Of a stretch of 64,000 nucleotides of DNA, positions 24,604 through 32,976 are shown one piece after another; within the stretch, counting starts at the first letter, position 1; each line of letters starts with the position of its first letter. The notes under the pieces were generated by a model that made no database searches, was not told the origin of the DNA, and saw nothing but the letters and a program-made list of their open reading frames with translations. This DNA is from CAVRCA01 sp965218045. Its GTDB lineage: Bacteria > Pseudomonadota > Alphaproteobacteria > Acetobacterales > Acetobacteraceae. The translations under genes were made by a program, and so were the position numbers. Location of the stretch: NCBI GenBank assembly GCA_965218045.1, contig CBDCJX010000012.1, positions 62,001 through 126,000 on the forward strand. The letters are read 5' to 3'.

Positions 24604-25515
24604 ATGCCGACGGTCTTTCACGAACCTTGGTGGCTCGACGCCGCAACCGCCGGTGGTTGGCAAGAGGTGACCGTTACATCGGGCGGCAAGCAGACCGGAA
24701 GACTGCCGTTTGTTTTGGCGCGGGAATTCGGCACGCGGGTCTGTGCCGCGCCACGCCTCGCGCATTTCCTGGGCCCGGCGATCGACGAGGGCGACGGTAC
24801 CAATGTCACCCGTACTCTGCGTCGCGCCCGCATCGCCCGCGAGCTGATCGAGGCCCTTCCGGGGATAGATGCCTTCTACCAACGCTTCCATCGCGGCATC
24901 ACCGAGACGATCGCCTTCCAGGAACGCGGCTTCGATACCGGCGTGCTGTTCACGCACGAAATTGCACCGGCACCGGAAGACGCCTTGTGGCGGGCAATGC
25001 GGGACAAGACCCGCAATGTGATCCGACGCGCCCAGGAGCGCCTCACCGTCGGCGAACTGAACGCCGCCCCCGCGTTCGTGGCGTTCTACAATGCGAACCT
25101 CGATCATCGCGGCGCGCCCAACCATTACGACCCGGCCACCGCCATCGCCGTGTGCGAGGCGGCGCTGCTCCGTCGGCGTGGACGTGTCCTCGTGGCACGG
25201 GACGAGGCCGGCGCCCCGGTCGCCGCGATCTTCTACGTATGGGACGCGATCGCCGCATACTACATGTTGTCCACCCGTAGCCGGGATGCCGACAATGGAG
25301 CGGTGGCCCTGCTGCTTTGGGAAGCCATACGCGACGCGGCCGAGCGGGCGCTCGTGTTCGACATGGATGGGTCCAGCACGGCCGGCAGCGCGCTGTTCTA
25401 CTCGGGGTTCGGTGGCGTGATCCGGCCGCGCTACATCGTCTCCCGCTCCTCGATCCGGCACGGCCTGACCCGGCGACTGTTCGGAAGCCTAGGCCGGCGT
25501 TCGCGGCTGTATTAG
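24604..25515 (+). CDS. GNAT-fold acyltransferase (FemAB/BioF2-like)
   Basis: The 303-residue protein begins MPTVFHEPWWLDAAT, the typical opening of FemAB-like GNAT proteins, followed by LPFVLAREFG and HFLGPAIDEG. The C-terminal GNAT half has LWRAMRDKTRNVIRRAQE, FVAFYNANLDHRG, GRVLVARDEAGAPVAAIFYV and a late FDMDGSSTAGSALFYSGFGG. Relatives add amino acids or acyl groups to cell-surface glycans or lipids; the substrate is unknown. The frame is open from TTG 24475, but no ribosome binding site supports any start, and 24604 is chosen by family fit. Confidence 0.75.
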   Translation: MPTVFHEPWWLDAATAGGWQEVTVTSGGKQTGRLPFVLAREFGTRVCAAPRLAHFLGPAIDEGDGTNVTRTLRRARIARELIEALPGIDAFYQRFHRGITETIAFQERGFDTGVLFTHEIAPAPEDALWRAMRDKTRNVIRRAQERLTVGELNAAPAFVAFYNANLDHRGAPNHYDPATAIAVCEAALLRRRGRVLVARDEAGAPVAAIFYVWDAIAAYYMLSTRSRDADNGAVALLLWEAIRDAAERALVFDMDGSSTAGSALFYSGFGGVIRPRYIVSRSSIRHGLTRRLFGSLGRRSRLY

Positions 25516-25646
25516 CCGGATAGAACGCTCTGGCCCAACCGGTCGGCGCGGGCCCATGCCTTCGCGGGCTTTGGCATCGACGCCGACTTGTCAGAGGCAC
25601 CGGGAGGGTCATCTAATCGCTACGCGATAGCGAGGGATCGGCTCTC

Positions 25647-26591
25647 ATGAGTCTCATCATCGGTCAGGATGCTCTTCCGAGCACGGCAAGCGCGGCCGGC
25701 GACGGCATGATCGTCGATGGCGACCAGAAGACCTTCATGCAGGAGGTCGTCGAGGCCTCCCGCACGATACCGGTGCTGGTCGATTTCTGGGCAACCTGGT
25801 GCGGCCCCTGCAAGCAGCTCACGCCCCTGCTCGAGAAGGTGGTCCGCTCCGCCAGCGGCCGGGTCAAGCTGGTCAAGATTGACATCGACGCCAATCGCGC
25901 CCTGATTCAGCAACTCGCCCAGCTCGGGCTGCCGATGCAGTCGGTCCCAACCGTGGCCGCGTTCTGGCAGGGACAGATCGCCGATCTCTTCCAGGGCGCA
26001 CTGCCGGAGAGCGAGGTGCGCCGGTTCCTCGAGCAGGTGCTCAAACTGGCCGGCGGCTCCATGCCGGGGGCGGACCTGATGGCCGAGGCCCGCGCGGCGC
26101 TCGACCAGGACGATCCCCAGCAAGCCGGCGAGCTGTTCAGCGCCGTGCTGCAGGACGAGCCGGAGAACCCGGAAGCCTGGGGCGGACTGATCCGCGTGCT
26201 GCTGGCATTGGGGCAAGAGGACCAGGCGCATCAAGCGCTCGAACAGGTTCCGGCGAAGCTGGCCGACCATGCGGAGATCGCCGGCGCGCGCAGCGCTCTG
26301 ATGCTGGCGGAGGAGGGGCGGCAAGCGAAGACCCAGTTCGACGCGCTCAGTGCCAAGGTCAGTGCCGATTCGAACGACCACCAGGCGCGCTACGACCTCG
26401 CCACCGCGCTGAACGCGACCGGGCGGCACGAGGAGGCGGCGGACGCGCTGCTTGCGATCATGCGCGTGGATCGGGGCTGGAACGACGACGCGGCGCGGTT
26501 GCAGTTGCTGAAATTCTTCGAGGCGTGGGGGTTCGACGACGCCACGACCATGACAGCGCGGCGCAAGCTCTCCGCGCTGCTGTTCTCCTGA
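25647..26591 (+). CDS. Thioredoxin-domain co-chaperone (CnoX/YbbN type)
   Basis: Residues 25-135 form a thioredoxin domain with the redox motif WATWCGPCKQL, so unlike E. coli CnoX it keeps WCGPC. The C-terminal part is TPR-like (LDQDDPQQAGELFSAVLQDE and YDLATALNATGRHEEAADAL). CnoX proteins protect substrates from oxidative aggregation and pass them to GroEL or DnaK. GAGGGA lies about 10 nt before the ATG. The stop overlaps the start of the Lon-like gene by one base. The four-gene run cnoX-Lon-like-Trm112-DUF971 is common in alphaproteobacteria. Confidence 0.93.
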   Translation: MSLIIGQDALPSTASAAGDGMIVDGDQKTFMQEVVEASRTIPVLVDFWATWCGPCKQLTPLLEKVVRSASGRVKLVKIDIDANRALIQQLAQLGLPMQSVPTVAAFWQGQIADLFQGALPESEVRRFLEQVLKLAGGSMPGADLMAEARAALDQDDPQQAGELFSAVLQDEPENPEAWGGLIRVLLALGQEDQAHQALEQVPAKLADHAEIAGARSALMLAEEGRQAKTQFDALSAKVSADSNDHQARYDLATALNATGRHEEAADALLAIMRVDRGWNDDAARLQLLKFFEAWGFDDATTMTARRKLSALLFS

Positions 26592-27256
26592 TGGCGGTTC
26601 ACCCCGGTACCGGGAACCTGCCTTCCGAATTCGCGGTGTTCCCGCTGACCGGCGCGCTGTTGCTGCCGCGCGGCAAGCTGCCGCTCAACATCTTCGAACC
26701 GCGTTACCGGGCGATGACCGAGGATTCGCTCGGCAGCGGGCGGATGTTCGGCATGATCCAGCCGGATCCCGCCTTGGCGGAGACGAACACCGGTCCGGCG
26801 CTGTACCGTGTCGGCTGCCTCGGCAGGCTCTCGTCGTTCAGCGAGGCCGAGGATGGCCGCTACCTCATCACGCTGACCGGGGTCATCCGCTTTACCATCG
26901 CCGAGGAGCTCGCGATGGTAGGTGGCTACCGGCGGGTGCGGGGCGATTTCACGTCTCACCGTGTCGACTTGAAGCCGTCGTCCCTTTCGCTGGGCGGCCC
27001 GATGCGCGAGAGGCTGCTCTCCGCGTTGCGGCGCTACTTCACCCGGCATGGCTTCGACGCCAACTGGGATGCGGTCAACGGCATGGAAGATGACATGCTG
27101 GTGATCACGCTCAGCATGGTGTGCCCGTTCGAGCCGGTCGAGAAGCAGGCCCTGCTCGAAGCCGAGACCAACGCCGAGCGCGCCGGTACGCTGCTGGCGC
27201 TGCTGGAGATGGGCGCGCTCGCGCCAGATCTCGACAACCCGTATCCACCGAGCTGA
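26591..27256 (+). CDS. Lon protease substrate-binding (LAN) domain protein
   Basis: The 221-residue protein is a stand-alone Lon N-terminal domain: FAVFPLTGALLLPRGKLPLN, IFEPRYRAMTEDSL, MFGMIQPDP and a helical C-terminus (FEPVEKQALLEAETNAERAG). It lacks the AAA+ and protease parts. Such proteins may bind unfolded substrates, but the role is unproven. ATG 26591 overlaps the CnoX stop (TGATG), so translation is probably coupled. Confidence 0.92.
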   Translation: MAVHPGTGNLPSEFAVFPLTGALLLPRGKLPLNIFEPRYRAMTEDSLGSGRMFGMIQPDPALAETNTGPALYRVGCLGRLSSFSEAEDGRYLITLTGVIRFTIAEELAMVGGYRRVRGDFTSHRVDLKPSSLSLGGPMRERLLSALRRYFTRHGFDANWDAVNGMEDDMLVITLSMVCPFEPVEKQALLEAETNAERAGTLLALLEMGALAPDLDNPYPPS

Positions 27257-27281
27257 CCCGGCACGCGCGAGGCAGACCGCC

Positions 27282-27506
27282 ATGTCCGAGACCGCCCCCG
27301 ACCCCTCCAGCGACACCCGACACGCGCCGAGCCCCGTCGTCGATCCGAGATTGCTGGAGATCCTGGTCTGCCCGCTTACCAAGGGGCCGCTCGAATATGA
27401 CCGGGCGCAAAATGAGCTGATCAGTCGCCAGGCCGGTCTCGCCTACCCGATTCGCGACGGCATACCGATCATGCTGCCTGAGGAAGCCCGCCCGCTGGAC
27501 CCCTAG
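27282..27506 (+). CDS. Trm112-like small protein
   Basis: The 74-residue product has the Trm112 core DPRLLEILVCPLTKGPLEYD followed by AYPIRDGIPIMLPEEA. The zinc-binding cysteines of eukaryotic Trm112 are reduced to one Cys (VCP), as in many alphaproteobacteria. It may activate a methyltransferase. The extended N-terminus (about 20 residues) is polar. It lies 25 nt after the Lon-like gene and 3 nt before the DUF971 ORF. Confidence 0.9.
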   Translation: MSETAPDPSSDTRHAPSPVVDPRLLEILVCPLTKGPLEYDRAQNELISRQAGLAYPIRDGIPIMLPEEARPLDP

Positions 27507-27509
27507 GGA

Positions 27510-27866
27510 ATGCCGGTCCCGGAAGAGATCCGCCTGAACCGGGCCGAGCGGCGACTGGTGGTGCAATTCGACGATGCCAACCGGTTCTCGCTGGCGGCCG
27601 AATACCTCCGGGTGGAGAGCCCGAGTGCCGAGGTGCAGGGCCACGCGCCCGACCAGAGGCAGACCGTCTCCCGCAAGCGGCTCGTCGGCATCACTGCGAT
27701 CGAGCCGGTCGGCAACTACGCGGTCCGGCTGCTGTTCGACGACGGCCATGACACCGGTATTTTCTCCTGGGACTACCTGCACGAACTCGGGCGTGAGCAG
27801 GAGACGCGCTGGCAGGGCTATCTCGACCGGCTTGCCGCCAAGGGCCTCAGCCGCGATCCGGTCTGA
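27510..27866 (+). CDS. DUF971 / gamma-butyrobetaine hydroxylase N-terminal-like protein
   Basis: The 118-residue protein has the DUF971 pattern: PEEIRLNRAERRLVVQFDDA, FSLAAEYLRVESPSAEVQGH, GITAIEPVGNYAVRLLFDDG and HDTGIFSWDYLHELG. Relatives occur as the N-terminal domain of carnitine-type hydroxylases and as stand-alone proteins linked to Fe-S handling. It is the last gene of the cnoX block and starts 3 nt after the previous stop. Confidence 0.92.
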   Translation: MPVPEEIRLNRAERRLVVQFDDANRFSLAAEYLRVESPSAEVQGHAPDQRQTVSRKRLVGITAIEPVGNYAVRLLFDDGHDTGIFSWDYLHELGREQETRWQGYLDRLAAKGLSRDPV

Positions 27867-27928
27867 TCGGACCCAAGCAATGCGTCGGTCGTGGTTGACC
27901 CGAGCAGTTCGCCGCCGGTTGCGGAACG

Positions 27929-27978
27929 CAGGTGGGTCACCTGGCGGGCTTGCGCCAAAGCGCCGCCTCGGCACAATG
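27929..27978 (+). promoter_or_regulatory. Palindromic operator and weak promoter upstream of the MFS gene
   Basis: CAGGTG-GGT-CACCTG (27929-27943) is a perfect 6-3-6 palindrome. Just downstream, TTGCGC (27950-27955) and ACAATG (27973-27978) are spaced by 17 nt, as in a sigma-70 promoter with weak boxes. The MFS start is 48 nt further. No gene for a dedicated regulator is adjacent. Confidence 0.35.
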
Positions 27979-28025
27979 TTGCCGACAAGCAGACCGCCGG
28001 CAGAGCGGGTTCGAGGAGGAAGCGG

Positions 28026-29405
28026 ATGAGCCCGTCGGATGCAGCCGCCACGCCCGACATGGTGGTCGGGCCGCTGGAGGAGCGCTACCGCCAATCGGCG
28101 ACGTTCCGCGCCGCGTCCGACACCTCGCAGGTCACCGCCACGCACTGGCACATCGCCACGGCCAACGGGCTTGGCTGGATGTTCGATGGCATGGACGGGG
28201 TCATCTTCGGCCTGATCGCCCCGCTGATCATCAAGGAGTTCGCGATCGACCTGCCCACCTATCGGAGCGGGTTGCAGATCGCGCTGCTGTTCGGCATCTC
28301 GGGCATGTTCGTCTGGCCGTGGCTCGCCGATCGCTATGGTCGGCGCACCTTGCTGGCGCTCAACATTGCCCTGTTCTCGCTGCTGATGCCGGTGGTCGCG
28401 CTGACCACCACCTTCGTTGCCTTCGTCGCGGTCCGCACCTTGGTGAACTTCGCGCTCAACGGCGAGTGGTCGCTCGGCGCGATGCTGGTCGCCGAGACCT
28501 GGCCCGCTCGCCTGCGCGGCCGGGTGATCAGCATCACGCGCGGGACCTGGTGCTTCGGCGCATCGACCGCCGGCGTGATAGCCACCTTCGTGGCGGCCAC
28601 CTGGGGCTGGCGCTGGGCCTGCGTGCCACCAGCAGTGATTGCCCTGCTGGCGATCTATGTCCGCGCCCGTTGCCCGGAGGGCCCGTACTGGGTCCGGCTG
28701 CAGGATCGCAAGCGCCGCGTCGCCGAGGCGCGTGCGGCGGGCCGAGCGCTCGAACCGGCGGACCAGCAATGGGAGGAGAAGGCGACGCGTGTGCCGATCG
28801 CCCAGGTGTTCGCCGCCGACATGTGGCGCAACACCCTCATCGCCACCTTCGTCGCGTGTTGCAGCACGATCATCTACGGCACGGTCGCCGGCTGGATGCC
28901 GATCTACCTCGCGCAGGAGCGTCACTGGGCGACCGCCGAATACGGCACCTTCTACATCTGGTGGGGCATCGTCGGCGTGCTCGGCCTGATCGCCTCCGGC
29001 TGGATCGCCGACCGGATCGGCCGGCGCGTGGCGTTCTTCGTCATGCTGGCCGAGGGCGCCGTGTTCCTCACCCTGTGGGTGTTCGCGCAGACCAATTTCT
29101 CGCTGTGGGTGTTCGGGCTGCTGTGGTCGATCGGCTATCTCGGCTTCTGGGGGCCGGCGATGACCTTGACCGCCGAGGTGTTCCCGACCCGCATCCGCGG
29201 CGTCGCCAACGGTTTCGTCTGGTCGACGGCCTGGCTGATCGGCTTCGTGCTGTGGCCGTTCGTCACTGTCTACCTGCAGCAGCGCACCGGCTCGTTCCAG
29301 GACGCGTTCCTGATCTGCCCGGTGATCATGGTGCTGATGGGGCTGGGCGTCTGGCTGTTCGTGCCGGACCACGCGGGCAGGGATCTCGACGCGATCGCCA
29401 CCTGA
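28026..29405 (+). CDS. MFS transporter (aromatic acid/sialate symporter-like)
   Basis: The 459-residue protein has about 12 hydrophobic helices. N-terminal landmarks are NGLGWMFDGMDGVIFGLIAP, with the Asp of the first helix, and the loop-2 motif WLADRYGRRTLLALN. In the second half DRIGRRVAFFVMLAE repeats this motif. The GxMF-D pattern resembles the AAHS and sialate groups, so an organic-acid substrate is likely but unspecified. GAGGAGGAAGCGG before ATG 28026 decides the start. It ends 3 nt before the rsmB-like ORF. Confidence 0.9.
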   Translation: MSPSDAAATPDMVVGPLEERYRQSATFRAASDTSQVTATHWHIATANGLGWMFDGMDGVIFGLIAPLIIKEFAIDLPTYRSGLQIALLFGISGMFVWPWLADRYGRRTLLALNIALFSLLMPVVALTTTFVAFVAVRTLVNFALNGEWSLGAMLVAETWPARLRGRVISITRGTWCFGASTAGVIATFVAATWGWRWACVPPAVIALLAIYVRARCPEGPYWVRLQDRKRRVAEARAAGRALEPADQQWEEKATRVPIAQVFAADMWRNTLIATFVACCSTIIYGTVAGWMPIYLAQERHWATAEYGTFYIWWGIVGVLGLIASGWIADRIGRRVAFFVMLAEGAVFLTLWVFAQTNFSLWVFGLLWSIGYLGFWGPAMTLTAEVFPTRIRGVANGFVWSTAWLIGFVLWPFVTVYLQQRTGSFQDAFLICPVIMVLMGLGVWLFVPDHAGRDLDAIAT

Positions 29406-29408
29406 GGC

Positions 29409-30647
29409 ATGCCCGACCCGACCCGCGCCGCCGCGCTCGATCTGCTGACCGCTGTGCTCGAGCGACGGCGGCCGCTGGAGGAGGCGCTCGATGCGTTGCC
29501 CGCGCTGGAGCCGCGTGATCGCTCCGCCGCGCACCGGCTCGCCGCCTCGGTGCTGCGCCACGCCGGCACGCTGGATGCGGTGCTGGAACCGTGGTTAAAC
29601 AAGGCGCCACCTCCTGCCGTGCGCAATGTGCTGCGCCTGGGTGCCGCCGGGCTGTTGCTGCTGCAAACGCCGGCGCATGCGGCGGTGGCGACGTCGGTGG
29701 CACTGGTCCGATCACGCGGGCTTGCCGGCTTTGCCGGGCTGGTGAACGCGGTGCTCCGTCGCGTCGCCGAGGCCGGCCCGGCAGCACTCGCCGAACTGGA
29801 CCAGCCGCATCTCGACACCCCCGCCTGGCTGTGGGCGAGCTGGGGTGCCGAGGCGCGGGCGATCGCCACCGCGCACGCCGCCGAGGCGCCCCTCGACCTC
29901 ACGCTCGCGCCGGGTGCGTCCGCCCCGCCCGGCGGGGTGGTGCTGCCGACCGGGTCGGTGCGGTTTCCCGCCGGCACCGCGGTGACAACCCTGGCGGGCT
30001 TCGAAGCCGGGGCGTTCTGGGTGCAGGACGCCGCCGCCGCGCTGCCGCCGCGTCTGCTGGCGCCGCGCCCCGGCGAACTCATCGCCGACCTCGGCGCGGC
30101 GCCCGGCGGCAAGACGGCGCAGCTCGCCGCCGCCGGAGCCCGGGTGGTCGCCGTCGAACGTGACCCTGGGCGGCTGCGACGGCTGCGCGACAACCTCGCC
30201 CGGCTACGTCTCCCGGCCGAGCTGATCCAGGCCGACGCGACGAGCTGGCGACCCGCCGCGCCGTTCGACGCGGTGCTGCTCGACGCGCCATGCAGCGCCA
30301 CCGGCACGATCCGTCGCCACCCGGACGTGCCGCATCTGCGGCGCCCGCGCGATCTGGCCGCCCTCGCCGCTCTGCAGGATCGGCTGCTGGACGCGGCGAT
30401 CGCCATGCTGCGACCGGGCGCGCGGCTGATCTACGCGGTTTGCTCGCTGCAAGACGAGGAGGGACCGACGCGGATCGAAGCGACGCTCGCCCGCGGCGGG
30501 TGCGTGGCGCAACCGTTCACGCCGTCCGAACTCGCGGGCCTCCCCGAGGCGATCACCGCGGAGGGATATCTGCGCACCCATCCCGGGCTTTGGGCCGAGC
30601 GCGGCGGCATGGACGGTTTTTTCGCCGCCCGGCTGATCAAACCCTGA
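29409..30647 (+). CDS. rsmB: RsmB-family 16S rRNA (cytosine-C5) methyltransferase
   Basis: RsmB methylates C967 of 16S rRNA using SAM. The 412 residues have an N-terminal NusB-like RNA-binding domain (AAHRLAASVLRHAGTL, PAVRNVLRLGAAGLLLL), then the Rossmann domain: FWVQDAAAALPPRLLAPRPG, motif I IADLGAAPGGKTAQLAA, motif IV LLDAPCSATGTIRRHPD, and motif VI YAVCSLQDEEG with the two catalytic cysteines. It is followed after 56 nt by rpe, an arrangement common in alphaproteobacteria. Confidence 0.95.
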   Translation: MPDPTRAAALDLLTAVLERRRPLEEALDALPALEPRDRSAAHRLAASVLRHAGTLDAVLEPWLNKAPPPAVRNVLRLGAAGLLLLQTPAHAAVATSVALVRSRGLAGFAGLVNAVLRRVAEAGPAALAELDQPHLDTPAWLWASWGAEARAIATAHAAEAPLDLTLAPGASAPPGGVVLPTGSVRFPAGTAVTTLAGFEAGAFWVQDAAAALPPRLLAPRPGELIADLGAAPGGKTAQLAAAGARVVAVERDPGRLRRLRDNLARLRLPAELIQADATSWRPAAPFDAVLLDAPCSATGTIRRHPDVPHLRRPRDLAALAALQDRLLDAAIAMLRPGARLIYAVCSLQDEEGPTRIEATLARGGCVAQPFTPSELAGLPEAITAEGYLRTHPGLWAERGGMDGFFAARLIKP

Positions 30648-30703
30648 GCGCCGAGGAAGGACCGCGCTTGTGCGACATCGGCGCGCCTGTCTAGAACCGA
30701 CCG

Positions 30704-31390
30704 ATGTCCCAGCCGGGTCGCCAGCCGATCACCATCGCACCCAGCCTGCTGGCCGCCGACTTCGCGCGTCTGCGCGAGGAAGTCGCGGCGGTCGAGCAAG
30801 CCGGCGCGGACTGGCTGCATTTCGACATCATGGACGGGCACTTCGTTCCCAACATCAGTTTTGGGCCGACCGTGCTCGCGGCGTTGCGCCCCCACACGCG
30901 ATTGCCCTTCGACGTCCACCTGATGATCGCGCCGGTCGATCCCTTCATCCCCGCCTTCGCCGCGGCCGGAGCTGACCACCTGCTGCTGCACCCGGAAGCC
31001 GGGCCGCACCTGCATCGCTCGTTGCAGCTCATCCGGTCGCTGGGCAAGCGGGCCGGCGTGGTGCTGAACCCGGCTACCCCGCCCGAGGCGGCGGTTTGGG
31101 TGCTCGACCTCGTGGACATCATCCTGGTGATGACGGTGAACCCGGGGTTTGGCGGCCAGGCGTTCCTGCCGTCGCAGCTCGGCAAGATCGCGGCGCTGCG
31201 CCGGATGATCGACGCCAGCGGCCGCGAAATTGCGCTTGCGGTGGATGGCGGCATCGCGCCAGGCACCGCCGGGCGGGCGCGCGCGGCCGGCGCGGACACG
31301 TTCGTCGCCGGCACCGCGGTGTTCGGCCAGCCCGACTACGCGGCGGCGATCGCGGCCTTGCGGGCCGATCCGCCCGGCGACCCGCGGTGA
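30704..31390 (+). CDS. rpe: Ribulose-phosphate 3-epimerase
   Basis: Rpe interconverts ribulose-5-P and xylulose-5-P in the pentose phosphate pathway. The 228-residue TIM barrel has ITIAPSLLAADFARLREE, the metal and acid-base residues in WLHFDIMDGHFVPNISFG, DVHLMI, MTVNPGFGGQAFLPSQL, and ALAVDGGIAPGTAGRARAAG with the second catalytic Asp. The stop overlaps the GTG of the heparinase gene by 4 nt (GTGA). Confidence 0.97.
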   Translation: MSQPGRQPITIAPSLLAADFARLREEVAAVEQAGADWLHFDIMDGHFVPNISFGPTVLAALRPHTRLPFDVHLMIAPVDPFIPAFAAAGADHLLLHPEAGPHLHRSLQLIRSLGKRAGVVLNPATPPEAAVWVLDLVDIILVMTVNPGFGGQAFLPSQLGKIAALRRMIDASGREIALAVDGGIAPGTAGRARAAGADTFVAGTAVFGQPDYAAAIAALRADPPGDPR

Positions 31391-32976
31391 GCGGTCGCGG
31401 CTGGCTGCGTGACGCCCGTCTCGCGATGGCGAAACTGCCGAGCCTGCGGATGGGCCGGTTGCCGGACGCGCCCGTGCTGCCAGTGCGCGATCCCTGGCCG
31501 GGCGATCCGGCGCGCGGCGCCCGCCTGCTGAAGGGCGAGCTGGAGCATGGCGGCGGGGTTCGCTCGATGAGGCCGGGGGACTGGTCGGATAGCTCCGGGC
31601 CGGCCTTGCTGCGTGCCACCGCGCACGGCTTCACCTGGCTGCGCGACCTGCGTGCGCTCGGCACCGATGGGGCCCGGCTACGCGCGCGCGCCCTGGTCTC
31701 CGAATGGTTCGGCGCTGCCTGCGAGCCGCTGGCCCGTCGCCCGGACGTGATCGGCGCCCGCATCGCCGCATGGCTCGCGCATTACGATTTCTTCGCCGCC
31801 TCCGCCGATGATGCATTCCGTCAGCGGCTGATGAGCCGGCTGATGGCGGACGCGCGCGCCCTCGCCGCCGCGCTGCCCACCGAGGAGCTCGACGCCCGCG
31901 CGCTGACCGCGCTGAAAGGGCTGATCGCCGCCGCCGTCGCGATGCCCGAGCAAGGCGCGTTCCTCGCGCGTGCCCTGCGCTTCCTCTCGCCCGAGATCGG
32001 CCGCCAGGTGCTGCCCGACGGGTGCCACGCCGAGCGCAGCCCGGCCGCCCACCTCGCGGCATTGCAGGATCTCACCGAAATCCGCGCCCTGTTGCAGGCG
32101 GCGCAGGTTCCCTCCCCCGCCGCCCTCACCGGAGCAATCGACCGGATGGCGCCCGCGTTGCGCGCATTGCGTCACGTCGATGGCGGGCTGGCGTTGTTCA
32201 ACGGCTCGAAGGAGAGCCACGCGCCGCTGATCGAGCTGGTGCTCGCCCAGGCGGGCCGGCCCGGTCGTGGCCCGCCCGCGTTGCTGGATGGCGGCTTCCA
32301 GCGGCTGCAAGCCGGGAAGAGCGTGCTGCTGGTCGATTGCGGCGCGCCCCCGGCGGCGGCGGTGGACCGCTACGCCCATGCCGGCACCTTGTCGATGGAG
32401 CTCTCGGTCGGCCGCGACCGCATGATCGTCAATTGCGGCGCCTTCCCGGCCGGCAACGCCGAGTGGCGCGACGCCGCCCGCGCCACGGCGGCGCACTCCA
32501 CCCTGGTCATCGCCGACGTGAACTCGTCCGAGCTGCGGCCCCGCGGGCTCGGGCGCAAACCCGACACCGTGGACGTCCAGCGCCAGGAAGCCAGCGGCGC
32601 GCATTGGCTGGAGGCGAGCCACGATGGCTGGAAGCGGCCATTCGGCGCGATCCACCGTCGCCGCCTCTATGTCGCCGAGAGCGGCGAGGACATTCGCGGC
32701 GAGGACGCCATCGAGGCGGCCACGCCGCAGCCCTACACGTTGCGGTTCCATCTGCATCCCACGGTGCGCGCCAGCTTGCAGCAGGATGGCGAGGCGGTGC
32801 TGCTGCGGCTGCCCTCGGGCGGCGGCTGGCGGCTGCGGGCCGACGGCGCGCGTCTGGCGCTGGAGGAGAGCATCTACCTCGGCAGTCCGGAGCCCCGGCG
32901 AAGCGAGCAGGTGGTGCTCACCGGCAGCATCGACGGACCACAGCAGGTGAAATGGGCGATCACCAAGGTGGGCTGA
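31387..32976 (+). CDS. Heparinase II/III family protein
   Basis: The 529-residue product has an all-helical N-terminal half (alginate lyase-like toroid: RARALVSEWFGAACEPLARR, WLAHYDFFAASADDAFRQRL) and a beta-rich C-terminal heparinase II/III domain (YAHAGTLSMELSVGRDRMIV, ARATAAHSTLVIADVNSSEL, HDGWKRPFGAIHRRRLYV). The GNAEWRDAARATAAHSTL pattern with its His is typical. Alphaproteobacterial homologues lie between rpe and purH; they probably act on a surface or cell-wall polysaccharide. GTG 31387 overlaps the rpe stop, and purH is not found downstream. Confidence 0.93.
   Translation: MSGRGWLRDARLAMAKLPSLRMGRLPDAPVLPVRDPWPGDPARGARLLKGELEHGGGVRSMRPGDWSDSSGPALLRATAHGFTWLRDLRALGTDGARLRARALVSEWFGAACEPLARRPDVIGARIAAWLAHYDFFAASADDAFRQRLMSRLMADARALAAALPTEELDARALTALKGLIAAAVAMPEQGAFLARALRFLSPEIGRQVLPDGCHAERSPAAHLAALQDLTEIRALLQAAQVPSPAALTGAIDRMAPALRALRHVDGGLALFNGSKESHAPLIELVLAQAGRPGRGPPALLDGGFQRLQAGKSVLLVDCGAPPAAAVDRYAHAGTLSMELSVGRDRMIVNCGAFPAGNAEWRDAARATAAHSTLVIADVNSSELRPRGLGRKPDTVDVQRQEASGAHWLEASHDGWKRPFGAIHRRRLYVAESGEDIRGEDAIEAATPQPYTLRFHLHPTVRASLQQDGEAVLLRLPSGGGWRLRADGARLALEESIYLGSPEPRRSEQVVLTGSIDGPQQVKWAITKVG

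Noticed and set aside
27111..29561. An 816-codon minus-strand open frame across the Trm112, DUF971 and MFS genes.
   Set aside because: It is a GC-rich shadow frame crossing several well-supported plus-strand genes; its sequence is low-complexity His/Arg/Gln/Asp-rich.
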